Assembly: GCA_020634165.1 (NCBI GenBank)
Contig: JACKCF010000002.1
Location: 310,001-374,000 of the forward strand
Length of the DNA: 64,000 nt
From: Anaerolineaceae bacterium
Lineage (GTDB): Bacteria > Chloroflexota > Anaerolineae > Aggregatilineales > Phototrophicaceae
Reading direction: 5' to 3'
The stretch's first letter is position 1. Each line of letters opens with the position of its first letter. A program made the translations under genes and the position numbers. Shown here one piece after another: positions 45,217-54,516 of the stretch. The notes under the pieces were generated by a model that saw only the letters and a list, made by a program, of their open reading frames with translations, had not been told where the DNA came from and searched no databases.

Positions 45217-45732
45217 CTACTTTTTCAGTCGATAACAAAAGTTCTGTTCGTCGTACTCTAATTGATCTTCATACTCATCTAGCCATTGGTGAACAGCCTC
45301 AACCGAATCTGGTCGACAATATTTAGGTAGTTGTTTTTCTCTCATGGATTCTGGCAAAGGTAGGATCCTCAGCGCGTATCTTGTTTCTGTCATAAGTCCG
45401 CCAAGAATCTTTTTCCATGTGTGATTATGTGGTTCGTTCTTTCTTAGATCATCAAGTTTGTTCTTTAGTTCTGCGTAATAATCGAGAATCTTGTAAATAT
45501 AGCTGAACTCACCGAAATGAAATAAGCCTATGGCACCAGCCAAGGCTCCCATAATGTAACCAAAATCTTCTTGTATTTTATCGTAACAGTCTTGGTATAG
45601 ACGCTGGCACTCTAACCTGAAGTATTCGTTTTCTGTTAACTCAGGAGGTTGTCTACTAAAATAAGAAGGACCCATAAGAAAATACAATCTTTTTTTGGTT
45701 TCTTCTAACTCGTTTGGTCCATTAAATATCAT
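45217..45732 (-). CDS. Hypothetical protein, AT-rich, possibly acquired
   Basis: 171 residues from ATG 45732, with AGAGGA six bases upstream. Helical and charged: NELEETKKRLYFLMGPSYF, RLECQRLYQDCYDKIQEDFG, YIYKILDYYAELKNKLDDLR. No family is recognised. Codon use (many Lys/Tyr/Asn, A/T third positions) differs visibly from the GC-rich neighbours, which suggests recent transfer. It lies between repeat copy 5 and another extragenic repeat. Confidence 0.65.
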   Translation of the reverse strand: MIFNGPNELEETKKRLYFLMGPSYFSRQPPELTENEYFRLECQRLYQDCYDKIQEDFGYIMGALAGAIGLFHFGEFSYIYKILDYYAELKNKLDDLRKNEPHNHTWKKILGGLMTETRYALRILPLPESMREKQLPKYCRPDSVEAVHQWLDEYEDQLEYDEQNFCYRLKK

Positions 45733-45775
45733 GGCGTATCCTCTAAAGAACACATCTTGTCTGGATCATCTCTTA

Positions 45776-45813
45776 TTTTCTTTGCGGTCTTCGCGCCTTT
45801 GCGTTGAATCTTT
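45776..45813 (-). repeat. AACGCAAAG-type extragenic repeat
   Basis: Minus strand reads CAACGCAAAGGCGCGAAGAC then CGCAAAG. This type of short repeat is common outside genes in many bacteria. A related, more diverged copy is at 18098-18160. Confidence 0.5.
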
Positions 45814-45818
45814 TACCC

Positions 45819-47294
45819 CTACAAAATCTCCGCGTTGGGCGTGCGCCGGATGTACTGCCCACCACCGATTTTGCCTAGCCACTCGTCACCATCGACCAGC
45901 TTATTCCCACGCTGATAAACCAGGATCGGCTTGCCGATGATGCGTGTGCCTTCATAGCAGTTGTAATCGACCTTCATGTGGTGCGTATCCGCGCTGATGA
46001 CATGCTCGACGGTCGGGTCCCACACCAGAATATCGGCATCACTGCCGACCGCCAGCGTGCCCTTCTTAGGGTACATACCGAACATCTTGGCCGGATTGGT
46101 ACACATCAGCTCCACAAACTTGCTCGGCGATAAGCGCCCTGTGTTCACGCCAAACTGCCAGATCATGAACATGCGGTCTTCGATGCCGGGCATGCCGTTG
46201 GGCATCTTGGAAAAATCCCCCAGGCCCAGTTCTTTGCCAGGGCGGCGATAACTGGGGTCGAGCCGCTCGAAGTCAGCCCAATCGTTGTTGCCGTGTTCGG
46301 CGCGCCAATCTTCGCAGGGGCCGATGCCGCCCTCGTACCAGAAATCGCAGTGGTCGGTGCTGATGTGCTGCAAGGTGCCATCCTGTACAGCCTGCCACAG
46401 AATCGCGTGATCGTGTTTGCTGCGGATCGGCGGGGAAGCAACGTATTTTGCGCCTTCAAAGCCAGGTGCACCCAGGTGCTCATCAACCGTCAGGAAGAAG
46501 TACTGCACGCAGGTTTCGCCCATCACGGGATAGCCCAGCTTGCGACCACGCCGCAGGGCTTCTATGGACTGTTCGCAGGTCATGTGTACCACATACAGCG
46601 GGCAGTCGATCATGCCAGCCATCGTGACCATGCGATTGGTGGCCTCGCCTTCGATCTCTGGTGGGCGCGATGCGGCGTGATAAACAGGGTCGGTCTTGCC
46701 CTCAGCGATCAAACGCGGCTTGAGATAGGCTTCGACGTCGCCATTTTCTGCATGGACCATCACCAGCATGCCCAGGTCTTTGGCGACATTCATGATGCGG
46801 AACAGCGAGCCATCATCCAACTGATAGACGCCTTTGTAGGCCGTGAAGACCTTCAGCGTGGTGATGCCCTCGTCCAGCATCCCCGGAATTTCTGCCATGA
46901 CGTCTTCGTTCAGGTCGGTGATCGTCATGTGGAAGCCATAGTCGATCTGGGCCAATCGAGCGCGTTTTTGCCAGTTCGCCAGACCATCAGCCAGAGTGCC
47001 ACCAATCGGCTGAATCGCGAAGTCGATGTGGCTGGTCGTGCCCCCGAAAGCCGCCGCGCGGTGTCCGGTTTCAAAATCGTCGTTGGATACTGTCGCGCCG
47101 AATGGCAGTTCCAGGTGCGTATGCACATCGATCCCGCCCGGCATCAAATATTTGCCTGCACAGTCGATCACTTCATGGCCGTCTGGGCTGATGTCCTTGC
47201 CAATCAGTGTGATGACCTCGCCCTCAACCAGAATATCGCCGACGAACTGGTCGCCAGCAGTGACAATCGTGCCTTGCTTAAACAGCGTTCCCAT
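45819..47294 (-). CDS. hydA: Dihydropyrimidinase / hydantoinase
   Basis: 491 residues, usual length for the family. GIDVHTHLELPFGATVSNDD carries the HxH metal pair. FTAYKG provides the carboxylated Lys, and VHAENGDVEAYL, VVHMTCEQSIEALRRGRKLG and STDHCDF the remaining His and Asp ligands. It opens dihydropyrimidine or hydantoin rings reversibly. ATG 47294 has AAGGAG upstream. No other pyrimidine-degradation gene adjoins, so the substrate is open. Confidence 0.9.
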   Translation of the reverse strand: MGTLFKQGTIVTAGDQFVGDILVEGEVITLIGKDISPDGHEVIDCAGKYLMPGGIDVHTHLELPFGATVSNDDFETGHRAAAFGGTTSHIDFAIQPIGGTLADGLANWQKRARLAQIDYGFHMTITDLNEDVMAEIPGMLDEGITTLKVFTAYKGVYQLDDGSLFRIMNVAKDLGMLVMVHAENGDVEAYLKPRLIAEGKTDPVYHAASRPPEIEGEATNRMVTMAGMIDCPLYVVHMTCEQSIEALRRGRKLGYPVMGETCVQYFFLTVDEHLGAPGFEGAKYVASPPIRSKHDHAILWQAVQDGTLQHISTDHCDFWYEGGIGPCEDWRAEHGNNDWADFERLDPSYRRPGKELGLGDFSKMPNGMPGIEDRMFMIWQFGVNTGRLSPSKFVELMCTNPAKMFGMYPKKGTLAVGSDADILVWDPTVEHVISADTHHMKVDYNCYEGTRIIGKPILVYQRGNKLVDGDEWLGKIGGGQYIRRTPNAEIL

Positions 47295-47330
47295 GACTGC
47301 TGCTCCTTGTATGGGAGATGTGGCCCATTT

Positions 47331-47382
47331 CGTAGGGACGCAGCATGCTGCGTCCAAAAGTGGTGTATATTGTGCCCCTACG
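47331..47382. repeat. REP-like palindrome with flanking inverted repeat
   Basis: GGACGCAGCATGCTGCGTCC (47336-47355) is a perfect 20-bp palindrome. CGTAGGG at 47331 and CCCTACG at 47376 enclose it as an outer inverted pair. GTAGGGACGCAGCATGCTGC sequences of this type occur as dispersed repeats in various bacteria (recalled, not searched). Confidence 0.7.
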
Positions 47383-47486
47383 ACAATGGCAAGTAACCTT
47401 GCACAAAGTATAGCAACCCGTTGTCCCACCCCGCCATAACCGTTAGACTAACCCCATGCTGATTTCAGAAAAAAGGATTCTTGCGA

Positions 47487-48308
47487 ATGAGTGTTTTCGA
47501 TCAATTTTCTTTAGAAGGCAAAACCGCGATTGTCACCGGAGCGACCGGCGTACTGGGTGGTGCGATGGCGCATGGATTGGCTGCTGCCGGAGCTAAGGTC
47601 GCGATTTTGGGACGGCGCGCGGAAAAAGCGCAGGAGGTCGTGGATGCGATCCAGGCGACAGGTGGCATCGCCCTGGCAACCCCCGCCGATGTCCTCAGCA
47701 CCGATTCACTGAATATCGCTCGTGATGCCGTCATCGCCGAATGGGGTCGCATTGATATTCTGATCAACGCGGCTGGCGGCAACATGCCCGGCGCGACCAT
47801 CCTCAACGATGTGACGTTTTTCAATATGAAGGAAGAAGATTACGATGGCGTCGTCAAACTGAACCTGCACGGTTCGCTGCTGCCGACCCAGGTATTTGGC
47901 GAGGTCATGGTGGAACAGGGCAGTGGCTCGATTATCAACATTTCGTCGATGGCAGCGGCGCGGTCGCTGACGCGCGTGCTCGGTTATAGCAACGCCAAAG
48001 CCGCAATTGACAGCTTTACCAGGTGGATGGCGATGGAACTGGCGCAGAAGTATGGCGCAGGCCTGCGTGTGAATGCTATTGCGCCCGGCTTCTTCGTTGG
48101 CGAGCAGAACCGCGCCTTTCTGCTCAATCCCGATGGCACCCATACCACCCGCGGCCAGACGATCATCGACCATACGCCGATGGGCCGCTTTGGTGAACCC
48201 GACGAACTGGTTGGCACGGCCATCTGGCTTGCTAGCGATGCCTCCAAATTCGTAACAGGTGTCATCGTTCCGGTCGATGGCGGCTTTTCTGTTTTCTCAG
48301 GCGTATAA
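47487..48308 (+). CDS. Short-chain dehydrogenase, D-mannonate/fructuronate reductase-like
   Basis: 273 residues. TAIVTGATGVLGGAMAHGLA is the cofactor loop, followed by ILINAAGGNMPGATI, IINISSMAAARSLTRVLGYS with catalytic Ser, YSNAKAA (Tyr-xxx-Lys), RVNAIAPGFFVGEQNR and FVTGVIVPVDGGF. The unusual length between NAAG and the Ser, and GFFVGEQNRAFLL, resemble SDRs acting on fructuronate/mannonate, but this is recognition by eye. Start ATG 47487 with AAAGGATT upstream. Confidence 0.8.
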   Translation: MSVFDQFSLEGKTAIVTGATGVLGGAMAHGLAAAGAKVAILGRRAEKAQEVVDAIQATGGIALATPADVLSTDSLNIARDAVIAEWGRIDILINAAGGNMPGATILNDVTFFNMKEEDYDGVVKLNLHGSLLPTQVFGEVMVEQGSGSIINISSMAAARSLTRVLGYSNAKAAIDSFTRWMAMELAQKYGAGLRVNAIAPGFFVGEQNRAFLLNPDGTHTTRGQTIIDHTPMGRFGEPDELVGTAIWLASDASKFVTGVIVPVDGGFSVFSGV

Positions 48309-48329
48309 CATAATACGAGGTCACACCCG

Positions 48330-49226
48330 ATGCAGACATACGTCTTCAAGAAAATTGGCGGCCATGAGATTGAAGCCGACCTTTATCCTGTAGAACAAAC
48401 GGAGGATGCACAAAAACTGCCAGCAGTAGTATTCATTCATGGTGGCGGGTTGATTATGGGGCATCGCAAGGCCATTCTGCCAAGCCATATACAGGCTTTT
48501 CACGAGGGTGGGTTTCACTTCGTTTCCATCAACTATCGCATGGCACCAGAGACAAAATTGCCAGACATACTCGATGATATAAAAGACGCATGGACCTGGT
48601 TGCGAAACCAGGCAGATTCCCTCAGCATTGATCGTGATCGTATCGCAGTTCTTGGCCATTCTGCTGGCGGGTATCTTACATTATTGAGTGGCTTTAAGCT
48701 CGATCCTCGGCCTGCTGCCGTTGTATCTATAGCGGGTTACTGCAAGTTAACAAGCGAGGCGTTTACTACCCCTAGCCCGTACTACCTGAGGGAGTACCAA
48801 GCAGTGGATGAACATGACGCTCGACAAACCATCGGTGAGCAAACGATTTCTGAGAGTGGCCCGAATGACTCCATGCAACGGCACCTCGGTCGCGGACTTT
48901 TTTATCTTTTCTGTCGCCAAACAGGCATTTGGCTGCGTGAAGTGACAGGCCATGAGCTGAGTGACACGGAATGGTTTGCAGACTACGAACCGATTCAAAA
49001 CATATCCGCAGTGTACCCACCGACAATGTTACTTCATGGTGAACCAGATACGGATATTCCCTTTGAACAATCCGTGTTGATGCAGCAGGAACTTGCCCGT
49101 CATGGCGTAGACCATAAATTTTTACAGAATCCAAACTGGGGACACACATTTCTCTATGTGCCTGATGATGACTCCGTTGGCGAGGCGTTTGCTGAGATTG
49201 TCTTGTTCCTACAAGAGCACGTGTAA
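48330..49226 (+). CDS. Alpha/beta hydrolase, esterase/lipase type
   Basis: 298 residues. Oxyanion motif VVFIHGGGLIMGHR, FVSINYRMAPETKLPDILDD, nucleophile elbow VLGHSAGGYLTLLSG, PPTMLLHGEPDTDIPF with the Asp, and HTFLYVPDDD with the His, giving a complete triad of hormone-sensitive-lipase-like esterases. No signal peptide. It is 21 bp behind the SDR gene and may share its operon. A terminator follows. Confidence 0.9.
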   Translation: MQTYVFKKIGGHEIEADLYPVEQTEDAQKLPAVVFIHGGGLIMGHRKAILPSHIQAFHEGGFHFVSINYRMAPETKLPDILDDIKDAWTWLRNQADSLSIDRDRIAVLGHSAGGYLTLLSGFKLDPRPAAVVSIAGYCKLTSEAFTTPSPYYLREYQAVDEHDARQTIGEQTISESGPNDSMQRHLGRGLFYLFCRQTGIWLREVTGHELSDTEWFADYEPIQNISAVYPPTMLLHGEPDTDIPFEQSVLMQQELARHGVDHKFLQNPNWGHTFLYVPDDDSVGEAFAEIVLFLQEHV

Positions 49227-49251
49227 AGGTATCGTTATTGAGTAGAAAGCA

Positions 49252-49277
49252 AAAGGGCGCTGCTTATGGCGCCCTTT
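49252..49277 (+). terminator. Terminator of the esterase gene
   Basis: AAAGGGCGC-tgcttatg-GCGCCCTTT. Confidence 0.75.
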
Positions 49278-49467
49278 CATCGTTATATGAGGATGCTCGC
49301 AAAGACAAAGAGCAAGATGATTTGTGCTGCTGTCACGCTGATGCAGCCCATCTTCCATGTGCGTCTGTCACGCTCAACAAAGTGTGCACCTTCTTCTCTA
49401 TCTTTCTGATAAAGCACAAAACCCTCGCACGATCATATGTAAATGCGTTAACTCAGTGATGATAGGG

Positions 49468-49593
49468 CTACTGATCGAGGGATTTCCTCTTGCGCCGCCT
49501 GCGCTCTACCGAACGTGCCAACTTGTCTTTTTCGACCTGGCAGCGCAGGTCCTTTTGATGCTGCAAAATGGCATCTAATGAAACATCGTGCAT
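49468..49593 (-). CDS. Small basic 41-residue protein
   Basis: MHDVSLDAILQHQKDLRCQ, then VEKDKLARSVERRRRKRKSL and DQ. Amphipathic helix with a basic C-terminus, like the tiny cytosolic proteins often seen in GC-rich Gram-positives and Chloroflexota. GAGAGGG lies eight bases before ATG 49593; the frame continues upstream without support. The rest of the 49227-49794 gap holds only terminators. Confidence 0.45.
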   Translation of the reverse strand: MHDVSLDAILQHQKDLRCQVEKDKLARSVERRRRKRKSLDQ

Positions 49594-49741
49594 ACTGTTT
49601 GCCCTCTCTTTAAGGTACCACCAGTATGCGCCTTTTGCTGCGCTATGGCTTCCCGTTTCTTGCACAAATGTTCTGAGAGATAGATGAGAAAAGAGAGCTT
49701 GTTGCTGTGCATCTCATAGGCTGGCAGGGGTATAAGCAAAA

Positions 49742-49771
49742 TCAAAAAGGGGCACTTTGTTTTGTGCCCCT
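49742..49771 (-). terminator. Terminator of the P450 gene
   Basis: On the minus strand AGGGGCAC-aaaacaaa-GTGCCCCT is followed by TTTTGATTTTG. Confidence 0.85.
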
Positions 49772-49794
49772 CTGGTCGTGCGCTGGATGTAAGC

Positions 49795-51192
49795 TTAGAC
49801 GGGAATTGCTTCAGCCTGATTCACGTGTGATTCAACCACAACATCACGCTTCTCGACGATCATCGGCAGGCCATCGCGCGGATACATCGTAATACGGGCA
49901 TCGGGGATCACAACCTGGCCCGGTGTAAGCGTCAGCGAGTAACGCTGGGCGATGGTCGCCAGCAGGAGGTTGGCTTCCATCTGGGCGAAGGCGTTGCCGA
50001 CACATACGCGCGGCCCACCACCAAATGGCATATAGGCATGCTTATTGATATTCTCGGCATTTTCCGGGGACCAGCGTTCGGGCCTAAAGGCATTCGGCTC
50101 ATCCCACCAACGGCCATCATGGTGCATCTCAAAGAAGTTCAGGCTGACCAGCGCCCCTTTTGGAACCAGGTAATCGCCAATTTCGACGTCCTCTACCGCC
50201 TCGCGAGAAACGCCCCAGGCTGGCGGGTATAGTCGTAAAGATTCCTTCACGACCATGTCGGTGTAGGGTAGCTCTTGCAGATCAGCCAGTTCGGGCAGGC
50301 GGCCCTGGAGCACTCTGTCGAGTTCTTCGTGCAGCTTGGCTTCTGCATCAGGATTTTCCGAGAGCAGTTTAAACGTCCAGTTGAGCGCGTTGGCGGTGGT
50401 TTCATGGCCAGCCAGGATGAGCGTTACGGATTCATCACGGATTTGCTTATCCGTCATATGGTTGCCATCTTCGTCCTCGGCCAGCATCAGCATACTGAGC
50501 AAGCTGCCGTCGTCCTCGCCATGTTTGCGCCACTCAGCGATCATGTTGTAGACCACATCATCCAGATCACGCACAGCCTGACGTACACGCAGTTCCATCG
50601 GGGTCGGTATCCATGTTGGCATGACGCTGAAGGTGCCATTATAGGCATTGATCGCATCCATCGCGGCATCGATGCGATCAGCATCGGCTGTCAGATCGAC
50701 ACTGGAAATGGTGCCGGAGATAATATCTAGCGTGACGTGCATCATCTCTTTAGCGATGTCCAACTCACCTTTCACGGGCCAATGGGAGAGCATTTTGTCG
50801 CCTGCGGTGACCATGGCATCAGCATAGGCGGTGATGCGCTGCGTATGGAAGGCTGGCGAGACTTGCTTACGCTGCCGCCGCCAGAAGTCACCGTTGGCGG
50901 TCAGGATTCCGGTGCCGACGAAGCGCGCCAGTCCGCGTTTAGGATCAGTATACTCGCGGCTCTTTTTGAGCGACTTCGACTTGGTGACCAATGCCTCATG
51001 GATATGGTCCGGGTGGCGGAACAGCACCATCTTTTCTCCCAGTGGTTGCATCGCAACGACATCGCCATGTTCGGCAAAGGCTTCCCTGAACGATTTGATA
51101 AGGTTGTCGCTGAATGCTCTCACAGAGTTGATCTGGCCGAACAGATTTTTAGGCATCTGTGGGCCTGGGATTTGTTCAAATGGGATTGTCAT
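49795..51192 (-). CDS. Cytochrome P450
   Basis: 465 residues. I-helix LILAGHETTANALNWTFKLL with the AGxET acid-alcohol pair, K-helix ExxR in VVKESLRLYPPAWGVSREAV, the PERW region FRPERWSPENAENINKHAYM, and the haem loop FGGGPRVCVGNAFAQMEANL with the ligand Cys. It resembles CYP102/CYP4-like bacterial P450s that hydroxylate fatty acids or terpenoids; the substrate is not known and no ferredoxin is adjacent. GGGGAAAG precedes ATG 51192. It is divergent from a TetR regulator, which probably controls it. Confidence 0.95.
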   Translation of the reverse strand: MTIPFEQIPGPQMPKNLFGQINSVRAFSDNLIKSFREAFAEHGDVVAMQPLGEKMVLFRHPDHIHEALVTKSKSLKKSREYTDPKRGLARFVGTGILTANGDFWRRQRKQVSPAFHTQRITAYADAMVTAGDKMLSHWPVKGELDIAKEMMHVTLDIISGTISSVDLTADADRIDAAMDAINAYNGTFSVMPTWIPTPMELRVRQAVRDLDDVVYNMIAEWRKHGEDDGSLLSMLMLAEDEDGNHMTDKQIRDESVTLILAGHETTANALNWTFKLLSENPDAEAKLHEELDRVLQGRLPELADLQELPYTDMVVKESLRLYPPAWGVSREAVEDVEIGDYLVPKGALVSLNFFEMHHDGRWWDEPNAFRPERWSPENAENINKHAYMPFGGGPRVCVGNAFAQMEANLLLATIAQRYSLTLTPGQVVIPDARITMYPRDGLPMIVEKRDVVVESHVNQAEAIPV

Positions 51193-51339
51193 GATCTTTC
51201 CCCTCTATATCTTCAAGGCATAAGGCATGCCCTGATGGTTAACTTACGATGTTCGATTGTTTGACCTGGTTTGCCAACGGTTTCGCCCAGATCATGCGAA
51301 GCACTACACTACAGATCGCGAGTTATTGAACAAGGTGTA

Positions 51340-51413
51340 GTATATTGTCAGTAAATCGAATTTGTTTTATCATGTCAACATGCAATTGTTGCAGGTTGTT
51401 AGTTAATTGACAG
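51340..51413. promoter_or_regulatory. Possible operator region between P450 and TetR genes
   Basis: TGTCAA at 51375 and TTGACA at 51407 form an inverted pair, with CAAC-atgcaatt-GTTG inside it. GTAGTATATT upstream could be a -10 region. A site for the TetR protein is plausible but unproven. Confidence 0.3.
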
Positions 51414-51422
51414 GTGTAAATA

Positions 51423-52073
51423 ATGTCGGAAGCACAAATGAACGTAAAGGTTGATCGGCGTATAGAAAGAACAAAGCGCCTGCTGCGCGATGCTCTTTTG
51501 GAACTGATCGTCGAAAAAGGCTACGATAGCATCACCATTTCCGACATTGCCGATCGGGCGGATGTGGCTCGTACAACTTTTTATATGCACTTCGCGGATA
51601 AAGATGAATTGCTGTTTAAGAGCATTCGAGAAATCTATCAGGCGCTCTTTGACCAGGTCGTTCATGACGCCAGTATTCTGTTGGATCCGGATTGCATCGA
51701 GGCCGGTGATTTTGAGCATGTGCAGGAATATGCCGCCTTTTATAAGGTGATGCTCAGTCATCAGGGCAGTATGGCTTTTTTCGTTTACGTTATGGAATAC
51801 CTGGCTCAGGAATTTTGCGAAAAGCTGCTCAAAGAGGTGGTGACGCTAACGGGCCACATTCCGACAGTTCCGCTGCAACTCCAGGCCTACATCATGAGCG
51901 GTCAGTTGATTGCGACCGTCAAGTGGTGGCTGGATAATGACCTCAAGCACACGCCCGAACAAATGGCAACGATGCTGAAGAATATTATGTCTCATGGTTT
52001 GTCGTGGAGCATGGAGCTGGACCCTGCACAAGCCGCTGAACTGCGTCGTAAGGCACCCACAGGTTTGGATTAA
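51423..52073 (+). CDS. TetR-family transcriptional regulator
   Basis: 216 residues. The N-terminal HTH is RTKRLLRDALLELIVEKGYD, SITISDIADRADVARTTFYM and HFADKDELLF. The remaining helices form a ligand-binding domain (MSGQLIATVKWWLDNDLKHT) of the TetR_C type seen in dihydroxyacetone- and stress-related members. AGGTG precedes ATG 51423. It probably represses the divergent P450 and itself. Confidence 0.9.
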   Translation: MSEAQMNVKVDRRIERTKRLLRDALLELIVEKGYDSITISDIADRADVARTTFYMHFADKDELLFKSIREIYQALFDQVVHDASILLDPDCIEAGDFEHVQEYAAFYKVMLSHQGSMAFFVYVMEYLAQEFCEKLLKEVVTLTGHIPTVPLQLQAYIMSGQLIATVKWWLDNDLKHTPEQMATMLKNIMSHGLSWSMELDPAQAAELRRKAPTGLD

Positions 52074-52187
52074 CGTCCATACATGACAAATGATCCAACA
52101 ATTTGCGCCAATTAGCACACAGAAATGGCGCGGTTTTACCTTGCCCTACCGATAAAAAAGTGGAATACTCGTCATAAGATCGGACTA

Positions 52188-53120
52188 ATGGCAAGTGTTG
52201 ATATAATGCTTAGTTTATACAAACTGGAAATCTTCGCCTCAGTAGTGCAGTACGGCAGCTTTAGCGCTGCCGCGACGCAGCTCCACATGACACAGCCAGC
52301 CGTCAGCCAGCACATCCATGACTTGGAACGCCATGTGGGTACCTCCTTGTTCAATCGCGGTCGGCGTGGCGTCACGCTGACGGAAGCAGGCAACACGCTC
52401 CACGACTATACCCAGCGTATTTTGCGCCTGGTAGCAGAAGCGGAAGCTTCCGTTACCAATGTGGAAAATCTGGTTTCTGGGCAGTTGGCCGTCGGGTCAA
52501 CACCAGGCGTCAGTGTATATCTGCTGCCGGAATGGTTGCAGGGCTTCCGTGGGCGCTACCCCAACCTGGGTGCTTCTCTGACCACCAACACGACCACACA
52601 TATTGTCAATGATGTTCTGGCGCATCAGTTGGACCTGGGCTTTGTGGAAGGCGAATTGGATGATTTGCCGACCGAGGGCCTGGGGTTCCATGTGCTGGCC
52701 CCCATTGATCTGCTGCTGGTCGTCGGAGAAGAACATCCCTGGCACGATGTTGAGAACATCAGCATCGATGAACTGGATGACCAACCCTTCGTGACGCGCC
52801 AGCCTGGCAGCCGCACCCGCGTCTGGATCGACCATATTTTGCGCCAGCATCGCATCAAGCCGCGCATCGTGGCCGAGTTTGATAATCCGGAAGCGATCAA
52901 GCAGTCGGTGATGTCCAACCTGGGCGTGACGATTCTGCCGGAATATGCCGTGCGTCGGGAAATCAAGAGCAAGCTGCTTTATGGCCTGCGCATCAATGAT
53001 GTGCCGCTAGAGCGCAACCTCAAGATTATCTGGGATTCCAACCTGCCGTATACGCCAGTGGCCCGCGCTTTCCTGCAATATCTCAGCACGGGTTACCCAA
53101 GCATCGAAAAATTGCTATAA
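52188..53120 (+). CDS. LysR-family transcriptional regulator (CysB-like)
   Basis: 310 residues. HTH: YKLEIFASVVQYGSFSAAAT, LHMTQPAVSQHIHDLERHVG and LFNRGRRGVTLTEAG. The effector domain is a periplasmic-binding-like fold (GQLAVGSTPGVSVYLLPEWL, LDLGFVEGELDDLP, VTILPEYAVRREIKSKLLYG). ATG 52206 (MLSLYKLEIF) matches the family start better, but neither it nor 52188 has a clear ribosome site. The target genes are not evident; its neighbours are a TetR gene and convergent TPR genes. Confidence 0.9.
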   Translation: MASVDIMLSLYKLEIFASVVQYGSFSAAATQLHMTQPAVSQHIHDLERHVGTSLFNRGRRGVTLTEAGNTLHDYTQRILRLVAEAEASVTNVENLVSGQLAVGSTPGVSVYLLPEWLQGFRGRYPNLGASLTTNTTTHIVNDVLAHQLDLGFVEGELDDLPTEGLGFHVLAPIDLLLVVGEEHPWHDVENISIDELDDQPFVTRQPGSRTRVWIDHILRQHRIKPRIVAEFDNPEAIKQSVMSNLGVTILPEYAVRREIKSKLLYGLRINDVPLERNLKIIWDSNLPYTPVARAFLQYLSTGYPSIEKLL

Positions 53121-53134
53121 GCTGAATCCTATAG

Positions 53135-54427
53135 CTAGGCGCTGCCAGATGGGTCCGGTGTTGGCGGCTCTGGGGTTGTCGTGCCCGGTAAGGTCAACTC
53201 ACGGTCTGATGGCGCACACGATGGCCGGGAATCTTCAAAATCTTCGACCCATAAATTGGCCTGCTTGGCCAGTTCATAACCCTCCTGCCAGTACTCGTAG
53301 CCGAGCAGGCAGTTTCCGCTTGCAATCTGGGATTGGGTGGCCCAGTAAAAATGCTGCGGATTGCGTGATCCCAGGTCGATGGCCGCGACAAAAGAGTTAT
53401 TCGCCAGGGCAATTTGTTCCTGGCGCCATTGCACACGCCCCAACCAGAAGTTGCAGTTGATGCTTTTCGGGTCGATGTCGATGCAGCGCGTCATGTAGTT
53501 GCCGGCCTGCGCCCACTCACCCTCGCTCCAGTAGATCAACCCCAACCGATACAATGCTTCGGTATTATCCGGGCTGGTATCCAGCAGTTCCATCAGGGCA
53601 TCAATCGCCCCCTGCGTATTTTCCAGGCGTAGTTGCAGCAGCGCATAGTCGATGGCCAGCAACGTCCCCGCCGCCGGGTCCTGATCGAGCGCCAGACTGT
53701 AGGCCAGATCGAGGTCGGTCTGGGCGGAGTCAAAGTCGAACAACCCTTCCCAGTAAATATAGGCCCGTGCCCGATAGGCACTGTAATTACGCTCATCCAG
53801 CGCAATCGCGCGGTCAGCCGTCGTTAGCGCCCGATCCGGTTGCCCTGCATCCAGATAGGCAAAAGCCAACTGCGCGTAGGCATCTGCATTGTTGTGGTCC
53901 AACTCAGAGGCATGCAGCGCACTCACGACCGCTTCTGAGGACATTCCTAACCCGCGTTGTGCCCAGGCACGCAGTGTCCAGGCTTCGCTGGAAAACGGAT
54001 CAGAAGTGATGGTCATCTCCGCATGGTCAAGTGCTTCTGTGTAATTGCCCTGTACCAGATAGGCGGTCGTCACGCGGCTGTGGACCAGGGTATCGTTGGG
54101 TAGGGCACCCAGCACTTCGTTATACAGCGCCAGCGCCTCGCTGACGGACCCCTGCTGCCAGTAAATATCAGCTTCCGCCAGATAGTTGCGCGGATCAGGC
54201 GTTGGTGTTGGCGTCGGCGCAGACATGGTCGCCATTGCGACCTCGGCCTCATTGACAATGGAGTAGACAAACTCGCTGACCCTGGGGATAAACAGGTCAC
54301 GATTTTTGTAAAGAAAGATGCCCAGACCAATGACTATCAGCGCGATGATATACAGCAAAAATCGCTGGCAGGAGAAAACATTGCGGCGCTGGCGGCCTCG
54401 ATAGCGTTTAGGCGTGCGAACGTACAT
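53135..54427 (-). CDS. Membrane-anchored TPR protein (paralogue 3)
   Basis: 430 residues. Short basic N-terminus (KRYRGRQRR), one helix (FLLYIIALIVIGLGIFLY), a Thr/Pro linker (APTPTPTPDP), then about eight TPR units, e.g. IYWQQGSVSEALALYNEVLG, AYAQLAFAYLDAGQPDRALT, EALYRLGLIYWSEGEWAQAG, and a Pro-rich end. The TPRs would lie outside the membrane. Same architecture as the next two genes. GAGGA precedes ATG 54427. Confidence 0.85.
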   Translation of the reverse strand: MYVRTPKRYRGRQRRNVFSCQRFLLYIIALIVIGLGIFLYKNRDLFIPRVSEFVYSIVNEAEVAMATMSAPTPTPTPDPRNYLAEADIYWQQGSVSEALALYNEVLGALPNDTLVHSRVTTAYLVQGNYTEALDHAEMTITSDPFSSEAWTLRAWAQRGLGMSSEAVVSALHASELDHNNADAYAQLAFAYLDAGQPDRALTTADRAIALDERNYSAYRARAYIYWEGLFDFDSAQTDLDLAYSLALDQDPAAGTLLAIDYALLQLRLENTQGAIDALMELLDTSPDNTEALYRLGLIYWSEGEWAQAGNYMTRCIDIDPKSINCNFWLGRVQWRQEQIALANNSFVAAIDLGSRNPQHFYWATQSQIASGNCLLGYEYWQEGYELAKQANLWVEDFEDSRPSCAPSDRELTLPGTTTPEPPTPDPSGSA

Positions 54428-54516
54428 CAAAGTCCTCGTTAGCTAGGGCAAACAGGTTCAGTTTCTGATTGGTAAGCTGTGATTGGAACCGTTGCTGTGA
54501 CAGCCGTATCGATAGA

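Noticed and set aside
46293..47396. 367-codon open frame on the plus strand
   Set aside because: Antisense shadow of the dihydropyrimidinase gene, which has all its metal ligands.
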